Positions 1 to 6,498 of a stretch of DNA of 64,000 bases are shown piece after piece. Position numbers and translations under genes: made by a program. A model generated the notes under the pieces. That model made no database searches. It saw nothing but the letters and a program-made list of their open reading frames with translations, and was not told the origin of the DNA. Position 1 is the first letter of the stretch. The number at the start of each line of letters is the position of its first letter. Origin of the DNA: an uncultured Clostridia bacterium (GTDB taxonomy: Bacteria > Bacillota > Clostridia > TANB77 > CAG-508); assembly GCA_934130085.1 (NCBI GenBank), contig CAKOXK010000006.1, forward strand, positions 1 to 64,000. Direction: 5' to 3'.

Positions 1-44
1 GTCATCTCTTCCATAGGTATAATATTGGATTGTTTTCTTTTCAT
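1..44 (-). CDS. 5' end of an unidentified gene running off the window
   Basis: An ATG at 44 on the minus strand is preceded by AAAGGAG with 9-nt spacing and opens a frame that reads MKRKQSNIIPMEEMT before leaving the window. Only the first 14 codons are present, so no function can be given. The RBS is the main reason to call it a real start. Confidence 0.5.
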   Translation of the reverse strand, partial: MKRKQSNIIPMEEM

Positions 45-194
45 AAGTTTTTTCTCCTTTACAATAATTATTGTTAAGAGTTACTATATTCAAAACTTGC
101 ATATTGCAAGATAACTAAATTATGAAAATATTTTACCATAAAATATTGAAATATTCAATATTGGAGACCATTATTTATGAATAACTTGTGATAA

Positions 195-1589
195 GATCAC
201 CCTGTAAAATTATTTTATGAAAAGTTCACCCTTATGATACAATGGAGGCATGAGAACTTTTATGAATAATAAAGAAGAATTAAAAAAAGCAGTAATTGAA
301 TCTTGCATTAACGGTACAATGACAATTAAAGTTGCCGCAAGTAGGTTAGGTTTTTCAGAGCGTTATGTAAAAAAATTGAAAGCGAGGTATAAAAAAATAG
401 GCGCTTCATCCATGATGCATGGAAATTGTGGAAAGCAACCAAAACACACTATAAGTGCAGAAATCAAAAGTAAAATCTGGATAATTTGGAACATACCAGA
501 GCTAGAAGAATGTAATTTTATCCATTTTCAAGAGATCTTGGAAGAAGACTATAATATTAAGATTAGTTATACTGCTTTATACAAATTTTTAAAATCAAAA
601 GGTGTAAAAAGTCCTAGAAAACATAAAAAAGCTAAGGCTCACAACAGACGTCAAGAACGTGCTTCATCTGGTGAATTATTACAAGTTGACGGTACCCCTC
701 ATAGATTTTTTTATAATGATGATAAAGAGTATTGCTTACATGGTTTCATCGATGATGCAACTCATCAAATTACAGGGTTATATATGTGTGAAAATGAATG
801 TATGCATGGCTATTTAGAAGTTACAAGACAGACAATAAAAAACTTTGGAGTTCCACTTGCTCTTTATGCAGACGGTTCGAGTATATTCTTTCCAAAAGAT
901 AATCACCTTAGCATTGAAGAGCAACTTGCAGGAATTACAAAACCAACCACTCAATATGGAAGAATGATGCAAGACTTAGGTGTAGATTTAATTCGTGCTG
1001 GATCATCACAGGCAAAAGGAAGAATTGAGAGACTTTGGAACACATTACACGACAGGCTTAGAACAGAATTTAGACGTCATAATATTTCAGACATTGAAGG
1101 AGCAAATGAATTTTTAAAAAGTTACATTTCAAAATACAATAAGAAATTTGGAATTGCTCCAAGAGAAGAAAAATCATCATTTATGGAGTTGCCACCATAT
1201 ATTAATCTAGATTATTTATTATCAGTAAAATATACTAGAAGCGTTGACGTTAGCAATTGTATTAGTCATAAAGGAATAACATTCGTAATAGATACGAAAG
1301 AAATATTGCATAAAAGGAAAGTTGAGCTATGTATAAGCAAGAGAATAGGCTTAAGAGTACGTTTTAATAATAAATGGTATAAAGTTATACCTCTTACTCA
1401 AACAGATAAAAAAAGCCTCAAATCAAACGAATCTGTGGAAACAATTATACAACAATTTGTTTATTACAATTGTTTAAAAAACGAAAGATTATCGGCTTGA
1501 GAACTTTTATATTTTTATTATACAACATAACTTGTGACTTTTTCAAGGGTGAACAAGTCACAAGTTAAAATATTATTTTTAGGGTGAAC
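195..1589 (+). mobile_element. Insertion sequence with DDE transposase (ISNCY/IS1202-like)
   Basis: The single transposase gene is flanked by related ends. On the left GATCACCCT (195-203) and GTTCACCCT (224-232) lie 29 bases apart. On the right their inverse AGGGTGAAC occurs twice, at 1546-1554 and 1581-1589, 35 bases apart. AACTTGTGA (183-191) on the left is also mirrored by TCACAAGTT (1558-1566) on the right. Doubled 9-bp motifs at both ends look like transposase binding sites inside terminal inverted repeats. The exact outer boundary and the target duplication cannot be fixed from this copy alone. Confidence 0.75.
250..1500 (+). CDS. ISNCY/IS1202-family DDE transposase
   Basis: A 416-residue integrase-fold transposase that would cut and join the ends of the surrounding IS. 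An N-terminal helix-turn-helix region (about residues 10-60, with AASRLGFSERYVKKLKARY) is followed by an rve-type catalytic core. Candidate DDE residues are the Asp in QVDGTPHRF (about 147), the Asp in YADGSS (about 208) and the Glu in RIERLW (about 260). All three are present and the frame is intact, so the enzyme is probably active. GGAGG lies immediately before the first ATG; Met5 (262) is an alternative start with 12-nt spacing. Confidence 0.88.
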   Translation: MRTFMNNKEELKKAVIESCINGTMTIKVAASRLGFSERYVKKLKARYKKIGASSMMHGNCGKQPKHTISAEIKSKIWIIWNIPELEECNFIHFQEILEEDYNIKISYTALYKFLKSKGVKSPRKHKKAKAHNRRQERASSGELLQVDGTPHRFFYNDDKEYCLHGFIDDATHQITGLYMCENECMHGYLEVTRQTIKNFGVPLALYADGSSIFFPKDNHLSIEEQLAGITKPTTQYGRMMQDLGVDLIRAGSSQAKGRIERLWNTLHDRLRTEFRRHNISDIEGANEFLKSYISKYNKKFGIAPREEKSSFMELPPYINLDYLLSVKYTRSVDVSNCISHKGITFVIDTKEILHKRKVELCISKRIGLRVRFNNKWYKVIPLTQTDKKSLKSNESVETIIQQFVYYNCLKNERLSA

Positions 1590-1608
1590 TAATCAAAAAC
1601 TATTGACA

Positions 1609-1700
1609 GGCTTTTGAGCAAAAATATTGCTTAAAACTTGCTTTTTCTCGTACAAGTTGCATTTACTTTACAGAATTGCATTTAACTTTTTACTTGACGT
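1609..1700 (+). repeat. Dispersed extragenic repeat, copy 1 (full length)
   Basis: About 90 bases, nearly identical to 56160-56252. It starts with a hairpin-forming part ending in CTTGCTTTTTCTCG and continues with two imperfect half-units, GTTGCATTTACTTTACAGA and ATTGCATTTAACTTTTTACT. No open frame is present. It lies just outside the right end of the IS. Confidence 0.8.
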
Positions 1701-1789
1701 TATTTTTTGCAAAAACTGTCCTTATATGTGAAATTTTAGCCAGAGAGTTAGTGCTATTTGACTCAACAAGTTGCATTAAAATAAAATAG

Positions 1790-1834
1790 CATAAAAATAA
1801 CGTAGAAATATTGATTTCTCATTATCTCTACGTT
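1790..1834 (-). terminator. Terminator-like hairpin of the tRNA operon
   Basis: AACGTAGA (1799-1806) pairs perfectly with TCTACGTT (1827-1834). On the minus strand the stem is followed by a T-rich TTATTTTTATG. It sits immediately downstream of the tRNA-Phe gene. Confidence 0.6.
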
Positions 1835-1842
1835 AAAAAAAA

Positions 1843-1918
1843 TGGTGCCTCGAAGTGGAATCGAACCACTGACACGGGGATTTTCAGTCCCTTGCTCTAC
1901 CAACTGAGCTATCAAGGC
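1843..1918 (-). tRNA. tRNA-Phe (GAA)
   Basis: A 76-nt cloverleaf with encoded CCA. The acceptor stem GCCTTGA pairs with TCGAGGC, the T-loop is GGTTCGATTCC and the anticodon loop is CUGAAAA, giving anticodon GAA. The first anticodon-stem pair is an A-C mismatch. It is the last gene of a three-tRNA minus-strand operon. Confidence 0.96.
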
Positions 1919-1951
1919 ATTACATTTTATATATACCATTAGATAAAAAAA

Positions 1952-2029
1952 TGGCGACCCGGAACGGGCTCGAACCGTCGACCTCTAGCGTGACAGGCTA
2001 GCGTTCTAAACCAACTGAACTACCGGGCC
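1952..2029 (-). tRNA. tRNA-Asp (GTC)
   Basis: A 78-nt cloverleaf with encoded CCA and discriminator G. The acceptor stem GGCCCGG pairs with CCGGGTC and the anticodon loop is CUGUCAC, giving GUC. It is the middle gene of the tRNA operon. Confidence 0.96.
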
Positions 2030-2034
2030 ATAAA

Positions 2035-2110
2035 TGGTGGTCGCTATAGGGCTCGAACCTATGACCCCCTGCTTGTAAGGCAGATGCTCTCCCAGCTGAG
2101 CTAAGCGACC
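2035..2110 (-). tRNA. tRNA-Val (TAC)
   Basis: A 76-nt cloverleaf with encoded CCA. The acceptor stem GGTCGCT pairs with AGCGACC and the anticodon loop is CUUACAA, giving UAC. It is the first gene of the operon, directly downstream of a consensus promoter. Confidence 0.96.
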
Positions 2111-2131
2111 ATTTATCTATCTGACTTTTTT

Positions 2132-2160
2132 AGTATACTAAATAATTTATTAAATGTCAA
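2132..2160 (-). promoter_or_regulatory. Sigma-A promoter of the tRNA operon
   Basis: TTGACA (2160-2155) and TATACT (2137-2132) on the minus strand are separated by exactly 17 bases, about 20 bases upstream of tRNA-Val. Confidence 0.85.
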
Positions 2161-2183
2161 CACTTATTCCAAAAGTTTTTTAT

Positions 2184-2290
2184 TTTTCTTGTATAGTTGC
2201 ATTTACATTACAGAATTACATTTAACTTTTTACTTGACGATTTTTCTCGTACAAGTTGCATTTGCTTTGTAGAACTTCATTTGACATTTT
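2184..2290 (+). repeat. Dispersed extragenic repeat, copies 2 and 3 in tandem
   Basis: Two diverged copies of the repeat seen at 1609-1700 lie head to tail. The first reads GTATAGTTGCATTTACATTA and ends in TTTTTACTTGACG. The second restarts with TTTTTCTCGTACAAGTTGCA and ends in ATTTGACATTTT. They fill the gap between the tRNA promoter and the next gene. Confidence 0.75.
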
Positions 2291-2347
2291 ATTGATATTT
2301 TTCTTATATAAATTTACTTCTTCTTACGGAACTTATTTTTATATGTT

Positions 2348-2638
2348 TTACTCATTATATTCCCATTCAATATCATCCATCTTCTTTAATATATTTGAAT
2401 ATTCTTCTTCAGTTACTCCCGTGTCTTTTAATTTCTTTCTTGGTCTTATGTATCTATGCTTTTTATCTTTATAGTAATCAATAACAAGATTATTTCTTAT
2501 GGTTGAATATTCCGTTTCTGAGTAGTTTTTATTTTCAATTAAGTATCCTAATTTTTTTAATGTGTCTATCTCTTTTTGATTAAAATATTGTGATAAATTT
2601 ACAAATTTATTCATAAAATGTAAAAACTCCTTTGTCAT
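2348..2638 (-). CDS. Small hypothetical protein
   Basis: I do not recognise this family. It is a 96-residue, charged, soluble protein rich in Lys, Glu and Asn with no membrane segment. AAAGGAG lies 12 nt before Met9 (MNKFVNLSQYF), while the first ATG has no RBS, so the real product may be 88 residues (start at 2614). The central EKEID-like helix and the KKLGYLIENKNYSETEY segment look helical. It stands alone between repeats. Confidence 0.55.
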   Translation of the reverse strand: MTKEFLHFMNKFVNLSQYFNQKEIDTLKKLGYLIENKNYSETEYSTIRNNLVIDYYKDKKHRYIRPRKKLKDTGVTEEEYSNILKKMDDIEWEYNE

Positions 2639-2689
2639 TTTTATTATATTTACGATTTCTGTTTTATTATATTGGTTTTTTATTATATT

Positions 2690-2880
2690 ATGTGCTTTGG
2701 TTGTCTTTTTATTATATTAACATATTTCTTTATTATATGTTTTGGTTTTCATTTTTATTATATAGGCATATTCCTTTATTATATGTTTTGGTTTTCATTT
2801 TTACTATATAGGCATATTCCTTTATTATATGTTTTGATTTTCATTTTTATTATATAGACATATTTTTATTATGTGCTTTA
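2690..2880 (+). repeat. 46-bp tandem repeat
   Basis: CATATT recurs at 2721, 2767, 2813 and 2859, giving an exact period of 46 bases. The unit is built from TTTATTATATGTTTTGGTTT and a CATTTTTATTATATAGG part. About 3.5 clear copies are present, with degraded material upstream. Small open frames crossing it are products of the repeat and are not called as genes. Confidence 0.85.
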
Positions 2881-3016
2881 GCTATCTATTGCTTCTATTA
2901 TCTCTATTTTTTCTAAATTTGTTCTTAAAATTTACCTAATATAGAGGCACTCTCGATATTATATATTAAAAAAGTTATAAAATCAATACGATTAAATTAA
3001 GTGTGAGGAAATAATT

Positions 3017-3259
3017 TTGAAAAAATATGAGAATTTGAAAAACAACGTTATCGGTTCCCTAGTAAAAAAATATAGAGAAAAACGTGGTCTTTCTAAGATT
3101 AACCTTTGTAGGTTATTACAGTTGCATGCTATATATTTAGATTCAACTGAATTAAAAAGAATTGAAGATGGTCAAATGATTGTCAAAGACTTTGAACTCA
3201 TCGGATTTAGTAAGGTACTTAAGATTCCATACTCAGAGATTGAAGATTTAATAGAATAA
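3017..3259 (+). CDS. XRE-family HTH regulator
   Basis: An 80-residue single-domain DNA-binding protein of the Cro/C1 type. The five-helix fold is visible from about residue 10 (IGSLVKKYREKRGLSKINLC) to the end (IPYSEIEDLIE). It starts with TTG at 3017, preceded by GAGGA at 7-nt spacing. It has no partner gene: repeats lie upstream and a strong terminator follows. A role in transcriptional control is inferred; the target is unknown. Confidence 0.8.
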   Translation: MKKYENLKNNVIGSLVKKYREKRGLSKINLCRLLQLHAIYLDSTELKRIEDGQMIVKDFELIGFSKVLKIPYSEIEDLIE

Positions 3260-3267
3260 AGCATAAT

Positions 3268-3326
3268 AAAAAATGCACTGTGTTTAATATAAAACTCTTA
3301 TATTTTAACACTTAGTGCATTTTTTG
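3268..3326 (+). terminator. Intrinsic terminator (bidirectional)
   Basis: AAAAATGCACT (269-279 of this kilobase) pairs with AGTGCATTTTT (314-324), followed by more T residues. It serves the XRE gene and could also stop transcription arriving from the minus strand. Confidence 0.8.
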
Positions 3327-3354
3327 TTTTAGTTGTGTTATAAATAATTTTTAT

Positions 3355-4006
3355 TTACATATCATCATCATTATTTTGTTCTTTTTTATTATCTTCTTTC
3401 TTATCTTTATTTTCTGATGATGTGGAACTGTTTTGTACATTGTTACCGTTTTAATGGATTTTCTCTTTTATATGATGCATAGTTTTCTGCTACCATCTTT
3501 TCATTTTGATAACATTCATGGTTACAAGACATACATTCTCCATCACACTCTTGTACATCTTCCCAGTCAAGTTCAATTGCTTTATGGCATTTTGGGCATG
3601 TAATTTCACTTTTGCCCTTTGCTGATTCATCTGTTACAAATTCATGGTCACAATACGGACATCTTATTTCAAATTCATATCCATTATCATTAAAGTAATC
3701 ATCTTCACATTCATCACATTCATTGCAATTATTGCACTCATGATTTTCTAATGAATGGTTTTCATCATCTTCCTGATCAATGTATATGTCTTCTTCAATA
3801 TTATCTATATCATTTTGAATTTTTTTTATTTTTTTGTCAATTGCATTTTGCTTTTTTTCAATTTCAAATAACATATTTATTGAATCTATATAACAAAAAG
3901 CAAGTTCTGAAAACTTTTCTTTTATAAATTTTAAATCATCCTCATTTGAAATTCTTTTTTCAAGCTCATTGATAATCTCTTGATATTTTTTACTAATCTC
4001 TGCCAT
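3355..4006 (-). CDS. CD1247-like coiled-coil/zinc-ribbon protein, with probable +1 frameshift near the end
   Basis: Residues 1-75 form a coiled coil like the N-terminal domain of the Clostridium CD1247 family. An Asp/Glu- and Cys-rich linker (HECNNCNECDECE) and a zinc-ribbon region with CPYC, CPKC and CMSC pairs follow. Read in one frame the protein ends at 3443 after Lys-CGG-TAA (187 residues). If the C at position 3448 is skipped, reading continues as GGT AAC AAT and gives a further 29 hydrophilic residues (GNNVQNSSTSSENKDK, then Lys/Asp/Asn-rich) to a stop at 3355, 216 residues in all. The start at 4006 has AAAGGA. It lies 15 bases after efp. Function is unknown; a metal-binding role is inferred. 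Confidence 0.75.
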
Positions 4007-4021
4007 TAAGCAATCCTTTCA

Positions 4022-4588
4022 TTAAACTCTTTCCATATATTCACCAGTTCTAGTATCTACTCTTATAGTATCACCAGTATTAATGAACATTGGTACTGTT
4101 AGTTCATATCCGTTTTCAAGTCTAGCAGGTTTTCCTGATGTTGTAGTTGTGTTTCCAGCAAAGCCAGGTTCTGTGTATTCAACTACTAATTCAACTGATA
4201 TTGGTAATTCAATTGAGAAAACCCTTCCTTTATATGAAAGTAATTTAACGTTCATGTTTTCTTTTAAGAATTTTAAACTATCTCCAAGTTGTTCTTTGTT
4301 TAGTGGAGTTTGTTCATAGGTTTCATTATCCATGAAATAATAGATTCCTGCATCTTCGTATAAATATTGCATTTCTTTCTTTTCGATTTCTGCTGCTGGA
4401 AATTTTTCTGATGGATTGAATGTTTTTTCTACTACACCACCTGTTATAACATTCTTTATTTTTGTTCTAACAAATGCTGATCCTTTTCCTGGTTTTACGT
4501 GTTGAAATTCTACTATTCTATAAACATTTCCGTCCATTTCAAATGTTGTTCCATTTCTGAAATCTCCTGCTGAGTATACTGTTGCCAT
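4022..4588 (-). CDS. efp: Elongation factor P
   Basis: A 188-residue EF-P, which binds the ribosome between the P and E sites and relieves stalling at polyproline. The KOW-like N-domain carries the tip loop HVKPGKGSAFVR; Lys35 is the position modified in other bacteria. The two OB domains follow, and EYTEPGFAGNTTT and VRVDTRTGEYMERV-like C-terminal signatures are visible. Length is normal. The RBS is AAAGGGG, and a sigma-A promoter lies just upstream, so efp and the CD1247-like gene probably form a two-gene unit. Confidence 0.97.
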   Translation of the reverse strand: MATVYSAGDFRNGTTFEMDGNVYRIVEFQHVKPGKGSAFVRTKIKNVITGGVVEKTFNPSEKFPAAEIEKKEMQYLYEDAGIYYFMDNETYEQTPLNKEQLGDSLKFLKENMNVKLLSYKGRVFSIELPISVELVVEYTEPGFAGNTTTTSGKPARLENGYELTVPMFINTGDTIRVDTRTGEYMERV

Positions 4589-4633
4589 TATTATTGCCCC
4601 TTTCTTGGTTAATATTCATTTTACATATTCTTT

Positions 4634-4662
4634 ATTTTACACCCAAATCCGCATAAAATCAA
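4634..4662 (-). promoter_or_regulatory. Sigma-A promoter of efp
   Basis: TTGATT (4662-4657) and TAAAAT (4639-4634) on the minus strand are separated by 17 bases and lie about 45 bases upstream of the efp start. Confidence 0.65.
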
Positions 4663-4669
4663 GTAATTT

Positions 4670-5095
4670 TTAATTTTTATTTGCACGATTAATATAACTT
4701 TCTAATATGTATGTTGCGGCTATAGTATCAACTATGTTTCTTTTTGCTTTATTTTTTACATTAAGAAAGTTCATTGTTTTATGTGCTTCAACCGTGGTCA
4801 ATCGTTCATCTACTTTTATTATTTCTATGTTATTAAATCTGGATTTCAACTTGTGTACAAATTTATCAGTTAGTTCTGACCTTTCGCTTTCACTACCATC
4901 CATGTTAATAGGGTTTCCAATTACTATTTTTTCTATATTATATTGTTCTACAAGTTCAGCTACCCTTCTTAAAATGACCTTGTCACTTCCATTTGAGAAT
5001 ATAGTTTCAAGCCCCTGAGCTGTTATTTGTAATTCATCAGTAATTGCTATTCCAGTTCTTGCTGCACCATAATCGATGCTTAATATTCTACTCAT
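4670..5095 (-). CDS. ruvX: Pre-16S rRNA nuclease / RuvX (YqgF)
   Basis: A 141-residue RNase H-fold nuclease of the YqgF family, implicated in maturing the 5' end of 16S rRNA. The N-terminal signature SIDYGAARTGIAITD, the central VIGNPINMDGS and the C-terminal VDERLTTVEA and VDTIAATYILESY are all present and include the expected acidic residues. Its start overlaps the 3' end of ireB by 8 bases, which implies translational coupling, a pairing common in Firmicutes. Confidence 0.95.
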   Translation of the reverse strand: MSRILSIDYGAARTGIAITDELQITAQGLETIFSNGSDKVILRRVAELVEQYNIEKIVIGNPINMDGSESERSELTDKFVHKLKSRFNNIEIIKVDERLTTVEAHKTMNFLNVKNKAKRNIVDTIAATYILESYINRANKN

Positions 5096-5342
5096 CTACG
5101 TTTATATATTCCTTAACCATTTTTTCTAGTAGCTCATCTCTTTCAACTTGTCTTATCAAGTTACGAGCTCCTTTATGACTTGTTATATACGTTGGATCTC
5201 CAGAAAGAATATAACCAACTATTTGATTTATAGGATTATATCCTTTTTCTTTCAAATCATCGTATACTTCTTTAAGAATTTCTTTTGTTCTAGCATTTTC
5301 TTCTCTCTCAACTTTGAAGCTAAGAGTTTCATCTGTTGCCAT
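5088..5342 (-). CDS. ireB: IreB family regulatory phosphoprotein
   Basis: An 84-residue member of the DUF965/IreB family. In Enterococcus it is phosphorylated by the PASTA kinase IreK and modulates cephalosporin tolerance. The family core ETLSFKVEREENARTKEILK, GYNPINQIVGYILSGDPTYI and HKGARNLIRQVERDEL is complete. An upstream in-frame ATG exists at 5360, but AAAGGA sits 9 nt before the ATG at 5342 (MATDETLSF), which matches family starts. It overlaps ruvX. Confidence 0.95.
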   Translation of the reverse strand: MATDETLSFKVEREENARTKEILKEVYDDLKEKGYNPINQIVGYILSGDPTYITSHKGARNLIRQVERDELLEKMVKEYINVDE

Positions 5343-5365
5343 AATCATCATTCCTTTCAAATTAA

Positions 5366-6481
5366 TTATAGTTTACTTATTGAGTCTTCATCTGATGAAT
5401 CTATGTACTGTTCTAGTTTTTTTAATGTTCCATCTAAAGATGTTCCTTTATAATATGTAGATACTGCTACTCTTATTTTTGAATGTATCACATCTTGTTT
5501 CATTTCTGTGCTTTCTTCATCTTCATAGTAATCATATAAAATAGGTAACTTTTGAATTTTATCTTTTAGATCTTTCATAAAATTAGTTGCACCATTTACG
5601 TCTACACCCGAAAATACTATTGCAAACTTTGGACCCATATATCTTACAAAGATATATTCTTTTGAAAGATTATTTTTAACAAAATTAGAAATTTCTGTTA
5701 TTACTCTGTTACCTGTTTCTCTATCAATTTCTTCATTTATTTGAGGCAAATTAACTACTTTAAAAATACAAACTGCTGATGTTGTAAATTGGTCTATTAT
5801 TTTCTTACCTTCTCCATAAAGATATGCTTCTGATTTTAGTCCAGAATATAAATCATCTCTTACAATATTTTCAAGTGTTGCTTGGTTATCTACTGTTTTC
5901 AAAATTGTTACTATATTATTTCTAACAACCTCAAGAATTGTGGTATCTATCTTATCAAATTCATGTGGTTTGCTTCCCTCAATTATCCAATAACCAATAT
6001 ATATATTATCAACATAAAGAGGAAAGAACATCGCACATTTTGCTCTACCAAATTCCATTTTCTGATATGGTAATTTTTCGTTTTCATTATCAACAGTGAT
6101 GTATTTTGGTGTAGCAGTTTTAATGCTGTCACCAAAAACGGGATCTGATTGCAAATTTTTCAACGTGTCCCAATGTTTCTCATCAACGTTTGATGCTCTT
6201 ATTACATATTCTGCTCCATCATAAACAACTATTGTTGAATATTTTATAGAATATTTATTTATTAGAATATCATTAATATTTTCCAACTTCTCATTTATTG
6301 TAAGGTTCTCGCCAAGAGTATTCATGAATTCTTGTAAAACATTAAGGCTTGTTACTCTTTGGTTTAAGTTAGAATATGTTTCGATCTTCTTGTGTACTGA
6401 ATAGTTATATATCATTAATGCCATAACTATTATTACCAATAGCACAATGAAGCATAAAGCTGCTACTTCCAAAAATTTCAC
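5366..6481 (-). CDS. Membrane protein with GAF and degenerate GGDEF domain
   Basis: A 371-residue protein with an N-terminal membrane helix (about 5-27), a GAF-like sensor domain (about 45-190) and a C-terminal GGDEF-like fold (about 210-345). The catalytic GG(D/E)EF loop is replaced by GPKFA in YMGPKFAIVF, so cyclase activity is not expected. It could bind nucleotide or act through dimerisation. AAAGAGGTG precedes the start. It lies between the CpaE-like protein (17 bases) and ireB and is probably co-transcribed with them. Domain assignment is from pattern recognition only. Confidence 0.75.
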   Translation of the reverse strand: MKFLEVAALCFIVLLVIIVMALMIYNYSVHKKIETYSNLNQRVTSLNVLQEFMNTLGENLTINEKLENINDILINKYSIKYSTIVVYDGAEYVIRASNVDEKHWDTLKNLQSDPVFGDSIKTATPKYITVDNENEKLPYQKMEFGRAKCAMFFPLYVDNIYIGYWIIEGSKPHEFDKIDTTILEVVRNNIVTILKTVDNQATLENIVRDDLYSGLKSEAYLYGEGKKIIDQFTTSAVCIFKVVNLPQINEEIDRETGNRVITEISNFVKNNLSKEYIFVRYMGPKFAIVFSGVDVNGATNFMKDLKDKIQKLPILYDYYEDEESTEMKQDVIHSKIRVAVSTYYKGTSLDGTLKKLEQYIDSSDEDSISKL

Positions 6482-6498
6482 CTCTTTCTTTTATCTTA

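Noticed and set aside
5088..5360. Upstream ATG starts for ireB, recN, tyrS, sigK, secG and similar genes
   Set aside because: In each case a good RBS precedes an internal ATG and not the first one, and the shorter product matches the family start.
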